NCBI RefSeq assembly: GCF_049532895.1
Contig: NZ_CP064031.1
Location: 3,224,001-3,288,000 of the forward strand
Origin: Dyella_B acidisoli
GTDB taxonomy: Bacteria > Pseudomonadota > Gammaproteobacteria > Xanthomonadales > Rhodanobacteraceae
Reading direction: 5' to 3'
DNA: 64,000 nucleotides
Shown: positions 43,928-51,487 of the stretch, in pieces
Numbering within the stretch: position 1 is the first letter of the stretch
How the letters are laid out: every line of letters begins with the position of its first letter
Program-made: the position numbers and the translations under genes
The notes under the pieces: model-generated
What the model was told of the DNA's origin: nothing
What the model saw: only the letters and a program-made list of their open reading frames with translations
The model's database searches: none

Positions 43928-45433
43928 TTAGCCGCCCTTCTCCAGCCGCGCAATCATCGGCGCACGCGCCGCCATGATGAGTGCCGCAGCACGATCTTCA
44001 TCCATGCCGTCGATGTCGATCAGATCGTCGACCGCGAGGTCAGCCAGATCGTCCACCGTCCCTACGCCACGCTCGGCGAGAGCGTATGCGGTGACTTCGT
44101 CCATGCCTTCCAGATCCAGCAATTCCTGCGAAGGCTGGTGTTCGTCGAGGTTTTCTTCGACTGCCAGCGCTTCCGTAAGCAGCGAATCACGGGCGCGGGC
44201 GCGAAGCTCTTCGACGATGTCCTCGTCGAAACCTTCGATGGCCAAAAGCTCCGCGCTCGGTACGTAGGCAATTTCCTCGACACTGGAGAAACCTTCCTGC
44301 ACGAGGATGTTGGCGATTTCCTGGTCCACTTCCAGCTTGTCCATGAACAACTGGCGAGCGGATTCCTGTTCGGCTTCGCTCTTGGCGGCGACCTGGTCCT
44401 GGGTCATCACATTGAGCTGCCAGCCAGTGAGCTTGCTGGCCAGGCGCACGTTCTGACCGCCGCGACCGATGGCCTGCGAGAGCTTGTCCTCGGCCACCGC
44501 GATGTCCATCGAGTGCTTGTCTTCATCCATGATAATGGACTGCACTTCGGCCGGCGCCATCGCGTTGATTACGTACTGAGCCTGGTTCTCGTGCCACAGG
44601 ATGATGTCCACGCGCTCGCCGTTGAGCTCGTTCGACACCGCCTGCACGCGCGAGCCGCGCATGCCGATGCAAGCGCCGATGGGGTCGGTGCGGCTGTCGT
44701 GCGCCACCACTGCGATCTTGGCGCGATCACCCGGATCACGCGCGCAGCCCTTGATCTCAACCAGGCCCTGGCCGACTTCCGGCACTTCAAGCTTGAACAG
44801 CTCGATCATGAATTCCGGCGCCGCGCGTGACACGAACAACTGCGGACCGCGCGCTTCGGATTTCACTTCATGCAGATAGCCGCGCACACGGTCACCGACG
44901 CGATGCGATTCACGCGGAATGGTCTTGTCGCGCGGGATGAAAGCTTCAGCATTACCGCCGAGATCAAGGTAGACGTTGCCGCGCTCAACGCGCTTGACGA
45001 TACCGGTGACCAGCTCGCCCACGCGATCCTTGAACGCGTCGACCACTTGCTGGCGCTCGGCTTCGCGCACGCGCTGCACGATCACCTGCTTTGCCGCCTG
45101 CGCGGCAATGCGGCCGAATTCGGCGTTTTCAATCTGTTGCTCGACGAAATCGCCGACCTGTGCACCGGGCTGTTCGTCTTCGGCGTCCATCAGACGCAGC
45201 TGGTGAAATGGTGATTCCATCTCGCCGTCGTCGGCGATGACTTCCCAACGGCGGAACGTTTCATAGTCGCCGGAGTTGCGGTCGATGGAGACGCGGATAT
45301 CCGGATCCTCATCCGGATAGCGTTTTTTCGCGGCCGACGCCAACGCGGCTTCCATGGCCTGGAAGATCACGTCGCGCGACACGCCTTTTTCGTTGGCAAC
45401 CGCATCAACGACCAGCAAAAGCTCTTTGCTCAT
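43928..45433 (-). CDS. nusA: Transcription termination/antitermination factor NusA
   Basis: 501 residues from ATG 45433 (MSKELLLVVDAVANEKGVSRDVIF). N-terminal RNAP-binding domain (1-130), S1 (about 135-200, GDRVRGYLHEVKSEARGPQLFVSRAAP), two KH domains (about 225-345, IGMRGSRVQAVSNELNGERVDIILW), and two C-terminal acidic HhH repeats (about 360-500, both with the L-x-x-L-G-x-x pattern ELLAIEGFDEDIVEEL / LLDLEGMDEVTAYAL). It stimulates pausing and intrinsic termination and is the natural candidate to feed back on the leader terminators upstream of rimP. Confidence 0.96.
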   Translation of the reverse strand: MSKELLLVVDAVANEKGVSRDVIFQAMEAALASAAKKRYPDEDPDIRVSIDRNSGDYETFRRWEVIADDGEMESPFHQLRLMDAEDEQPGAQVGDFVEQQIENAEFGRIAAQAAKQVIVQRVREAERQQVVDAFKDRVGELVTGIVKRVERGNVYLDLGGNAEAFIPRDKTIPRESHRVGDRVRGYLHEVKSEARGPQLFVSRAAPEFMIELFKLEVPEVGQGLVEIKGCARDPGDRAKIAVVAHDSRTDPIGACIGMRGSRVQAVSNELNGERVDIILWHENQAQYVINAMAPAEVQSIIMDEDKHSMDIAVAEDKLSQAIGRGGQNVRLASKLTGWQLNVMTQDQVAAKSEAEQESARQLFMDKLEVDQEIANILVQEGFSSVEEIAYVPSAELLAIEGFDEDIVEELRARARDSLLTEALAVEENLDEHQPSQELLDLEGMDEVTAYALAERGVGTVDDLADLAVDDLIDIDGMDEDRAAALIMAARAPMIARLEKGG

Positions 45434-45480
45434 TGCAACCACTCCGTGGACGCTCGTCTCGCGTCCCATCGACAGATTGA

Positions 45481-46002
45481 CTATTTGGAACCTTTCTTAT
45501 TGCCCGGCTTGCGACCGCCGGGTTTGGGCTGCGGCACGTAACCGAGCGCTGCCCAATCCGGCACGATGCGCGCGCTTTCCACCGCATCGTGCTCGAATTC
45601 AAACATCTTGCCTTCAGCCTCTAGACCGATCCGGCTACCTTCCACTGAAACAACCTTGCCGCGTAAACGGCGACGACCTTCCAGCGGTGCTTTCAGCAAT
45701 AACTTCACTTCCTGCCCGACCACCTTCGCAAACTGCTCGGAGGTGAACAGCGGTCGATCGATACCCGGCGAGGACACTTCCAGTACGTAGTGACCCGGAA
45801 TCGGATCCTCGACATCGAGCAGTGCCGACAATTCGCGGCTGGCTGCTTCGCAGTCGTCGAGGTTGACCTCGCGCCCTTCCGTATCGAGATACACGCGCAA
45901 AGTGCTCTGCCCCTGCGAGGGGCTGAATTCAATACCGATGCATTCCAGCTGCAGATCTGCCAGAACCTCGGTGAAGCGTCGTGCTAGCGCTTGCGTGTCC
46001 AC
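45481..46002 (-). CDS. rimP: Ribosome maturation factor RimP
   Basis: 173 residues from a GTG at 46002 (GAGAG 6-10 nt upstream). The ORF stays open for 60 further codons, but these run through the leader terminator hairpins and have no RimP character. N-terminal domain (VDTQALARRFTEVLADLQLECIGIEFSP), GREVNLDDCEAASRELSALLD, EVSSPGIDRPL signature, SH3-like C-terminal domain, then a basic tail KPGGRKPGNKKGSK. Needed for 30S maturation. An internal TTG upstream is a less likely start. Confidence 0.9.
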   Translation of the reverse strand: MDTQALARRFTEVLADLQLECIGIEFSPSQGQSTLRVYLDTEGREVNLDDCEAASRELSALLDVEDPIPGHYVLEVSSPGIDRPLFTSEQFAKVVGQEVKLLLKAPLEGRRRLRGKVVSVEGSRIGLEAEGKMFEFEHDAVESARIVPDWAALGYVPQPKPGGRKPGNKKGSK

Positions 46003-46254
46003 ACTCTCTACCGTCGCCAGAAACAAAAAATGGGCTCCGACGGCCCATTCCCTTACCTTGCCGATGTCCCGACTCCATCCGGGACCTTTCCGCGCGCCCA
46101 ACAGGCCAATTATGGCCCGATAAAGCGCGTACGCATCCTTGCGCCCAACAAAAAAGCCTCGCGAGGAGGCTTTCTTGTCCAAGAAAGATCCGGTAGCGGG
46201 GCCATCTTCGCGCTGCTCAACAGGCTGCGCGTACGCCTCTACCCGCTTCAGAGT
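46003..46254 (-). ncRNA. rimP-nusA operon leader with two intrinsic terminators
   Basis: A leader of about 250 nt. Terminator 1: stem AAAGCCTC / GAGGCTTT (46153-46160 and 46166-46173), 5-nt loop, then six T on the minus strand (46155-46150). Overlapping it, CTTTCTTG / CAAGAAAG (46170-46177, 46180-46187), a perfect 8-bp hairpin, shares AAAG with the terminator's 5' arm, so the two cannot form together (antiterminator candidate). Terminator 2: AATGGGC / GCCCATT (46029-46035, 46043-46049) followed by six T (46030-46025), ending 23 nt before the rimP GTG. A rimP leader with a terminator is known from gammaproteobacteria. Confidence 0.75.
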
Positions 46255-46260
46255 TCGTGA

Positions 46261-46289
46261 ATTATACGGAGGCGGACGGTGCTACGCAA
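46261..46289 (-). promoter_or_regulatory. Promoter of the rimP-nusA-infB-rbfA-truB-rpsO-pnp operon
   Basis: On the minus strand: TTGCGT (46289-46284), 17-bp spacer, TATAAT (46266-46261), a perfect -10. Transcription would begin near 46254. Confidence 0.8.
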
Positions 46290-46345
46290 TAAGAAACGCT
46301 GCTGACAACCACATGTCGACGTTTTGTCTACACGCAAGCCCCCAT

Positions 46346-46381
46346 CAACTCCAGATTCACCGTCCCGGCGAACGCCGGGAG
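46346..46381. repeat. REP-like composite repeat, second copy
   Basis: CAACTCCAGATTC (46346-46358) precedes the palindrome TCCCGGC, GAAC, GCCGGGA (46363-46380), and AAAGTCACT follows about 6 nt later, exactly as at 14617. The right palindrome seen in the fumC copy is replaced by GCCGCCGGC-like sequence, suggesting a shortened or decayed copy. Confidence 0.7.
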
Positions 46382-46453
46382 CAGAAAAGTCACTGCCGCC
46401 GGCTTGATGAGCTTAGCTGTTTTAAAAAACGCGCCTCGCCAGGTGACGGTTTT

Positions 46454-46618
46454 TCACCGTCTCGGATTCGAGAGTAAAGGGGCCTGCGGAGAGACCGTAA
46501 ATGCCCAGTGGGTATAATTCCTGGCGTCCCTGAAGGCCGCATTTTCCTTGCTGAAATCAGCCTTGATGATGTCCCCATCGATTTCCCAGATCGGCGTCCG
46601 GTCGGGTTTGCCGGTCAT
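46454..46618 (-). pseudogene. Possible remnant of a protein-coding gene (54 codons)
   Basis: An ORF of 54 residues, MTGKPDRTPIWEIDGDIIKA to LLSNPRR, in frame with VYD-like codons up to a TGA 8 codons before the ATG. There is no Shine-Dalgarno site. The composition (Trp, Tyr, Asp, Asn, few Arg) is unlike an antisense shadow in this GC-rich genome and reads like a real, truncated protein. No family was recognised. It lies in the decayed DNA between the rimP promoter and the autotransporter. Confidence 0.25.
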
Positions 46619-46923
46619 GGGGTCGTATACAGGTCAGCTCGCTCACTAGCAAAACACGCACAACGTTCGCGTATCATCCCGCCGTCTTGCGACTGAAATG
46701 CGCAAGACTTAGAAAGAAAATCCAGGGTTCACGTTGCACGATAACGTTCACGCCGCTTCCACAACACCGCAAAATGTGAAGTAAGGGAGTTGTCGCCAAC
46801 GGCGACATACGCACAAAGGGAAGTTGGTAGCGCAACAAAATCGAACCGGTCGATTCTGCAGCAACTTCGGCACATCCGTACCACCAGAAACATCGCGAAA
46901 GATGATGACGGTAGGAGGGACTT
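46619..46923. other. Upstream region of the autotransporter gene
   Basis: 305 bp without a gene. It holds an inverted repeat GTCTTGCG (46684-46691) / CGCAAGAC (46701-46708) with a 9-nt centre and, at its end, the strong ribosome site AGGAGG (46913-46918). No convincing -35/-10 pair was found. The hairpin could be an operator or the terminator remnant of a lost gene. Confidence 0.45.
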
Positions 46924-49812
46924 ATGCGTCGGAAATGGCTTGCGTCACATGATGGTTTTTCGATTAGCGCGAATAGCGCCACACATACGGCACTTTTCGG
47001 GCTCGCAATAAATAGACCTATAGCGCCAAAGACTCCGCGGTCTCGCGCAGAGCGATCTGGCAGCTGCCGTATTACCGCACCTTGTTTGCTGAGTTTGGCT
47101 ATCGCACAACTTTTTCCGTGCAGCCATGCGCAAGAGGTTGTCGCTACCGATGGTCAGAGTGTGACGCTTTCACCCCAGGCTTTTAGTACCACCGTTCCTG
47201 GTCCTGCGGGCACCGTGCTCTACGCCACCGGCACGAACCCTGCCACCGGAGCACCCAGCACAATCATAGGTAATTCGTTGAACATTTTTACGCTTGGCGA
47301 TCAAGCCTACGGCGTCGATGCGGAAAACGGTGCCTATATCGATCTGGCCGGCAGCAGCACCACGGGCATCTTCACCATCAGCACCAGTGGCAACAATGCA
47401 TCCGGCATTGTTGCCAAAGGCGCTGGCACTTTGGTCGAAGCGGACTACATTTCATTCGCCACATCCAGCCTCAATTCGCGCGGCTTCGATGTGTTCACCG
47501 GCGCGCATGTGAATGTGGTCAATTCCAAGATCGTGGTGAACGCGGGCTCGGGTGTCGACTCCGAAGATGCCGGCACCTTGGCGACCATCAACGGCAGCGA
47601 GATCACCGCCAATGGCGTTACCGGCAATGCCATGGCTTTGCGCAACGGTGGCGAAATCATCGCGAACAACACCACTGCGATGGGAACGGGCGCCAGGGCT
47701 ACTGCGCTTTCATCCTATTCGCAAGGCCTTGGCATCATCAATTCCGCAATCATCAGCAACAGCACGTTGACGTCCACCCAACAAGGCAACGCGATCGATA
47801 TTTTCGGTGGAACAACAAACATCCAACTCACCGCCACTTCGGTCTACGGCGCAACAGGCACGGTGATGGATGTTGAAGATGTAAATGGATCGCCGGGCGA
47901 TGCTGTGCTTGATGCCACGGACGGCTCCCATCTCTATGGGAACATCAACGTCCAGAACAATCTCTATTCCGCTAGCACCAGCGGCACTTCGGTGAACGTT
48001 GCACTGACGAACCAAACAACGCTTTCCGGATGGGTTCGCGGCGTCAACCAGCTAAGCATCGACGCCACCAGTCGCTGGTTCATGCCGGCCGATTCGCGCA
48101 TCAATGGCACTTTATCGAACGCCGGCACCATTTCCTTTGAATCTGCGGCACCTTCGTTTTTAACGCTGGCCATTACCGGCCCACTGATCAGCAACGCAGG
48201 CACCATCGCGATCAACACCGAACTGAGCGATACGGAAACCACTTCGGACAAGATTCTGCTCGACGGCGCCAATGCTCGAGCGGCCAATGGCGTGACCTAT
48301 TTCCAGGTCAACACCTCCGGTCAACCCGACCTTGTCATGGGGAATGGCATTTTGGTCGTGCAGGCCATCAATGGTGCCACTACGACGCCTGCGGCGTTCG
48401 CGCTCGCTGCACCGGTTGTCAGCGGCCCTTATGAATACGATTTGTTACGCGGTGCTGTAGATGGAAGTTCAGCGGATAGTTGGTATCTGCGCGATGCGGT
48501 GCCGGTGCCTACACCCGCTCCGACTCCGACTCCGACTCCGACTCCGACTCCGACTCCAACTCCAACTCCAACTCCGACTCCAACTCCAACTCCAACTCCA
48601 ACTCCAACTCCAACTCCGACTCCAACTCCAACTCCAACTCCAACTCCAACTCCAACTCCAACTCCAACTCCAACTCCGACTCCAACTCCGACTCCGACTC
48701 CGACTCCGACTCCGACTCCGACTCCAACTCCAACTCCAACTCCAACTCCAACTCCAACTCCAACTCCAACTCCAACTCCGGCGCCAACACCAACACCGCC
48801 AGAAACGCCCATCTACAATCGGGAAGTCTCACTCAACGTCGCCCTGCCTTCCGCAATGCTGTTGGCCGGACGCGAGCTTGTCGGTACCTTGCATGATCGC
48901 GTGGCCGACGACTCTGAGCCCGCTGCGTCGACCGGTGTTACGAATCAAGCAGACCCGGATGTATGGGCGCGGATTATCGGCACGCACGGCAAACAGCCCG
49001 GCAGTGGCGTCACCGGCAGCGGCCCCACTTTCGACAACAACTTTGTGGCCATCCAACTCGGTGCGCATCTCTACAAGAACAGCAGCGCCGACGATGTGGG
49101 GGACGATGCAGGCATTTATGGCGCTTTCGGTCACGCCAATGCCTTCGTCACGCATCGCAACGTGCTATCGAACGGCATCTACGCCGGCAAGGATCATTTC
49201 GACAGCGGATCCATTGCGGGTTTCTGGACGCATTACGGCCGCGAGGGTGCTTATGTCGATGGCGTGCTGCAGGGAACCTGGTATAGCGCCGTGAGGGCGA
49301 CCTCAAGCGAACATGTTCCGGATTTGACGACTCGCGCGTCCGGACTCACGGCATCTCTCGAAGGAGGATGGCGCACTCATGCTTTGTCGCCAACCATCAC
49401 CTGGCAACCGCAAGCTCAATTGATCTATCAGTACATCAGCATCGACGGCGCAAGCAATGCGGATGAATCCGTGCAGTTCGCTCCCGCACGCTCGCTTGCC
49501 GGCCGCATCGGACTACGACTTGCTTCGGCATCGGATGCTCAAGCAGATGACATGTGGCAACGGCTCGGCTTTTCGCTAACGGTGAATGGCTGGCGCGAAT
49601 TCATCGCCGACTCTCGCGTCACCTATCCCACTGACGACGGTGACGTGACGTTCCACTCCAATCAAAGAGGTAATTGGGCGGAAGTGAAACTGGGTGCGCA
49701 AGGATGGCTGTGGCGCCATTTCGAAATGTTCGGCTCGATTCATTACGACACAGGCGGCAACAACGTGTTTCGCGGTTACGGGGCGAATCTCGCGCTACGG
49801 GCGCGATGGTGA
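46924..49812 (+). CDS. Type Va autotransporter with Thr-Pro repeat linker
   Basis: 962 residues; ATG 46924 has AGGAGG about 6 nt upstream. A long N-terminal extension with a Sec signal (about residues 48-69, TAPCLLSLAIAQLFPCSHA) is typical of autotransporters. The passenger (about 70-520) is Asn/Thr/Ser/Gly-rich with beta-helix style repeats (GAHVNVVNSKIVVNAGSG; GGEIIANNTTAMGTGA), resembling AIDA/pertactin-like adhesins. Residues 534-619 are 43 Thr-Pro pairs. The C-terminal barrel (about 690-962) ends FRGYGANLALRARW with a terminal aromatic. No protease triad is apparent. Likely a surface adhesin. It is transcribed opposite to both flanking operons. Confidence 0.88.
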   Translation: MRRKWLASHDGFSISANSATHTALFGLAINRPIAPKTPRSRAERSGSCRITAPCLLSLAIAQLFPCSHAQEVVATDGQSVTLSPQAFSTTVPGPAGTVLYATGTNPATGAPSTIIGNSLNIFTLGDQAYGVDAENGAYIDLAGSSTTGIFTISTSGNNASGIVAKGAGTLVEADYISFATSSLNSRGFDVFTGAHVNVVNSKIVVNAGSGVDSEDAGTLATINGSEITANGVTGNAMALRNGGEIIANNTTAMGTGARATALSSYSQGLGIINSAIISNSTLTSTQQGNAIDIFGGTTNIQLTATSVYGATGTVMDVEDVNGSPGDAVLDATDGSHLYGNINVQNNLYSASTSGTSVNVALTNQTTLSGWVRGVNQLSIDATSRWFMPADSRINGTLSNAGTISFESAAPSFLTLAITGPLISNAGTIAINTELSDTETTSDKILLDGANARAANGVTYFQVNTSGQPDLVMGNGILVVQAINGATTTPAAFALAAPVVSGPYEYDLLRGAVDGSSADSWYLRDAVPVPTPAPTPTPTPTPTPTPTPTPTPTPTPTPTPTPTPTPTPTPTPTPTPTPTPTPTPTPTPTPTPTPTPTPTPTPTPTPTPTPTPTPTPTPTPAPTPTPPETPIYNREVSLNVALPSAMLLAGRELVGTLHDRVADDSEPAASTGVTNQADPDVWARIIGTHGKQPGSGVTGSGPTFDNNFVAIQLGAHLYKNSSADDVGDDAGIYGAFGHANAFVTHRNVLSNGIYAGKDHFDSGSIAGFWTHYGREGAYVDGVLQGTWYSAVRATSSEHVPDLTTRASGLTASLEGGWRTHALSPTITWQPQAQLIYQYISIDGASNADESVQFAPARSLAGRIGLRLASASDAQADDMWQRLGFSLTVNGWREFIADSRVTYPTDDGDVTFHSNQRGNWAEVKLGAQGWLWRHFEMFGSIHYDTGGNNVFRGYGANLALRARW
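48523..48780 (+). repeat. Hexanucleotide tandem array, 43 copies of ACTCCR
   Basis: 258 bp of uninterrupted ACTCCA or ACTCCG units, each encoding Thr-Pro, inside the autotransporter gene. Blocks of A- and G-ending units alternate (for example six G-ending units at 48685-48720, then nine A-ending units), as expected from unit slippage and segmental duplication. Length changes by whole units keep the reading frame. Confidence 0.97.
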
Positions 49813-49832
49813 AACACGCTTTCAGCAAAACG

Positions 49833-49861
49833 AAAAAAGCCGGCACTTTTCAGTACCGGCT
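49833..49861 (-). terminator. Terminator after initiator tRNA
   Basis: On the minus strand AGCCGG TAC ... GT GCCGGCT followed by six T (49838-49833). It starts 11 nt after the tRNA 3' end. It lies 20 bp after the autotransporter stop and may also end that transcript, though the plus-side T tract is poor. Confidence 0.85.
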
Positions 49862-49871
49862 CTTCGAAACA

Positions 49872-49948
49872 TGGTAGCGGGGGCAGGATTCGAACCTGCG
49901 ACCTTCGGGTTATGAGCCCGACGAGCTGCCAGACTGCTCCACCCCGCA
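49872..49948 (-). tRNA. Initiator tRNA-fMet (CAT anticodon)
   Basis: 77 nt with an encoded CCA (complement TGG at 49872-49874). Anticodon loop CTCATAA flanked by three G:C pairs (GGG and CCC), the initiator hallmark. T-loop GGTTCGAATCC; D-loop GGAGCAGTCTGGCAGCTCG. Positions 1 and 72 are U and U, so unpaired, as needed for formylation; E. coli uses C1-A72. It lies between nuoN and the rimP operon; in E. coli metY directly precedes rimP. Possibly co-transcribed with nuo. Confidence 0.96.
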
Positions 49949-50035
49949 TCAGAGTCCGAGAATTCTAGCGATATGGCCGAATTCTTGCAAGCCCATTACC
50001 GCTTTTTTTCCGCTCTTCGCGCAAGCGAACAGTCT

Positions 50036-51475
50036 TCAGCCAACAAACGCCTGCCTGCACCAGTTCAGCAACGGCCCCCAGTACAAGCCCAAACCAAGCA
50101 ACACCAACGCGTTCAAGGAAAGCGTCAGGCGCAAAGTGAAATCGGGCTGAAGACGTACTTCAGTACCTTCCACCGGTTTGTCGAAGTACATCACCTTCAC
50201 CACGCGCAGGTAGTAGTACAGGCCGATGATGGCGAATACCGCGCCGACGATCGCCAGCCACATCATGCCGGCATGGATGGCAGCCTGTAGCACCAGCAGT
50301 TTGGCAAAGAAACCGAACATCGGCGGCACACCTGCCAGCGAGAACAGCGCAAGCATCATCAGGAACGCCATCCACGGCGCGCGCTGATTCAGTCCCTTGA
50401 AGTCGTCGATGTTTTCGCATTCGAAGCCGGTGCGGCTGAGCGCGAGGATCACACCGAAAGCCGCGGTGGACATCAGCGCATAACTCACCGCGTAGAACAT
50501 CGCTGCCGAATAACCTTCAGGGCCTGCGTTGACCAAGCCCAGCAACAGATAACCCATGTGCGAGATCGTCGAGTAGGCAAGTAGGCGCTTGAGATTGCTC
50601 TGCACGATCGCAACCACGTTGCCGATCGCGAGCGACAGCACCGCGAGCGCAGCCAACATCAACTGCCAATGCTGCGAGAAATCGCCCATGCCGGTGGCGA
50701 GCAGACGAAACGCCATGCCGAACGCGGCCAGCTTGGAAGCCGAGCCGATGAACGCGGTTACCGCCGTAGGAGAACCTTCATACACATCCGGAATCCACAT
50801 GTGGAACGGTGCGACGCCGAGCTTGAACGAAATGCCGATCACCATGAACACCAAGCCGAACACCAACAAGTGCGGCATGGCGCTATGTGGAATCGCCGTA
50901 TGCAGTTGCACCAGATCCAGCGTGCCAGTGGCGCCATACACCATCGACATACCGTATAGCAGCATGCCCGAAGACAACGCGCCCAACACGAAGTACTTGA
51001 TGGCCGCTTCGGAAGACAGGCTGGAATCGCGATTCAGCGCCACCAGCGCATACGAGGACAGCGTCAGCAGTTCCAGGCCAAGGTAGATCATCACCAGGTT
51101 GCCAGCCGATACCAGCAGCATCACGCCGATCACCGCGAACAGCATGAGCGTGTAGAACTCGCCCACGAACAGCTTGCGGTCGACCATGTACGGACGGCCG
51201 TAGATGAAGACCAGGATGGTCGACAGCAAGGCAAACAGCTTGAGGATCGTGCTCAGGCCATCGCGGATGAACATACCGTTGAACGCGGTCACCGGCACGC
51301 CTGGCTGATAACGAAGCACCAGGTAGCCGGTCACGATCAGCACACCGATGGACATCCAGTGCAGGTAGATACGCTCGGCCGGCTTCATGAAGGCGTCGGC
51401 CAGCAGGAGAACGCACGCTGCCGTTACCAGAAAAAATTCCGGCAGCATGATCAAAATGTCGTTGATAGTCGGCAT
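50036..51475 (-). CDS. nuoN: NADH-quinone oxidoreductase subunit N
   Basis: 479 residues with about 14 membrane helices, an antiporter-like proton channel subunit of complex I. Conserved lysines and glutamate lie in helices around LAYSTISHMGYLLLGLVNAG and ELLTLSSYALVALNRDS. Last nuo gene; starts 12 bp after nuoM and precedes the initiator tRNA gene. Confidence 0.96.
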   Translation of the reverse strand: MPTINDILIMLPEFFLVTAACVLLLADAFMKPAERIYLHWMSIGVLIVTGYLVLRYQPGVPVTAFNGMFIRDGLSTILKLFALLSTILVFIYGRPYMVDRKLFVGEFYTLMLFAVIGVMLLVSAGNLVMIYLGLELLTLSSYALVALNRDSSLSSEAAIKYFVLGALSSGMLLYGMSMVYGATGTLDLVQLHTAIPHSAMPHLLVFGLVFMVIGISFKLGVAPFHMWIPDVYEGSPTAVTAFIGSASKLAAFGMAFRLLATGMGDFSQHWQLMLAALAVLSLAIGNVVAIVQSNLKRLLAYSTISHMGYLLLGLVNAGPEGYSAAMFYAVSYALMSTAAFGVILALSRTGFECENIDDFKGLNQRAPWMAFLMMLALFSLAGVPPMFGFFAKLLVLQAAIHAGMMWLAIVGAVFAIIGLYYYLRVVKVMYFDKPVEGTEVRLQPDFTLRLTLSLNALVLLGLGLYWGPLLNWCRQAFVG

Positions 51476-51487
51476 GGTCGTTCTCGA

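Noticed and set aside
46003..46182. 60-codon N-terminal extension of RimP
   Set aside because: It covers both leader terminators and has no RimP similarity; the GTG at 46002 fits the family length.
46508..46696. 62-codon plus-strand ORF upstream of the autotransporter
   Set aside because: No ribosome site; it is opposite the more protein-like minus-strand remnant at 46454-46618.
48523..48780. CRISPR-like array
   Set aside because: Repeat unit is 6 bp with no spacers; it is coding sequence.
48429..48896. Long Val-Gly, Glu-Leu and Ser-Asp/Asn repeat ORFs in other frames of the hexamer array
   Set aside because: Any hexamer repeat is open in several frames; only the Thr-Pro frame joins a signal peptide and a beta-barrel.
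49872..49948. tRNA-anchored genomic island with an att duplication
   Set aside because: No integrase gene and no direct repeat of the tRNA 3' end were found in the following 4 kb.
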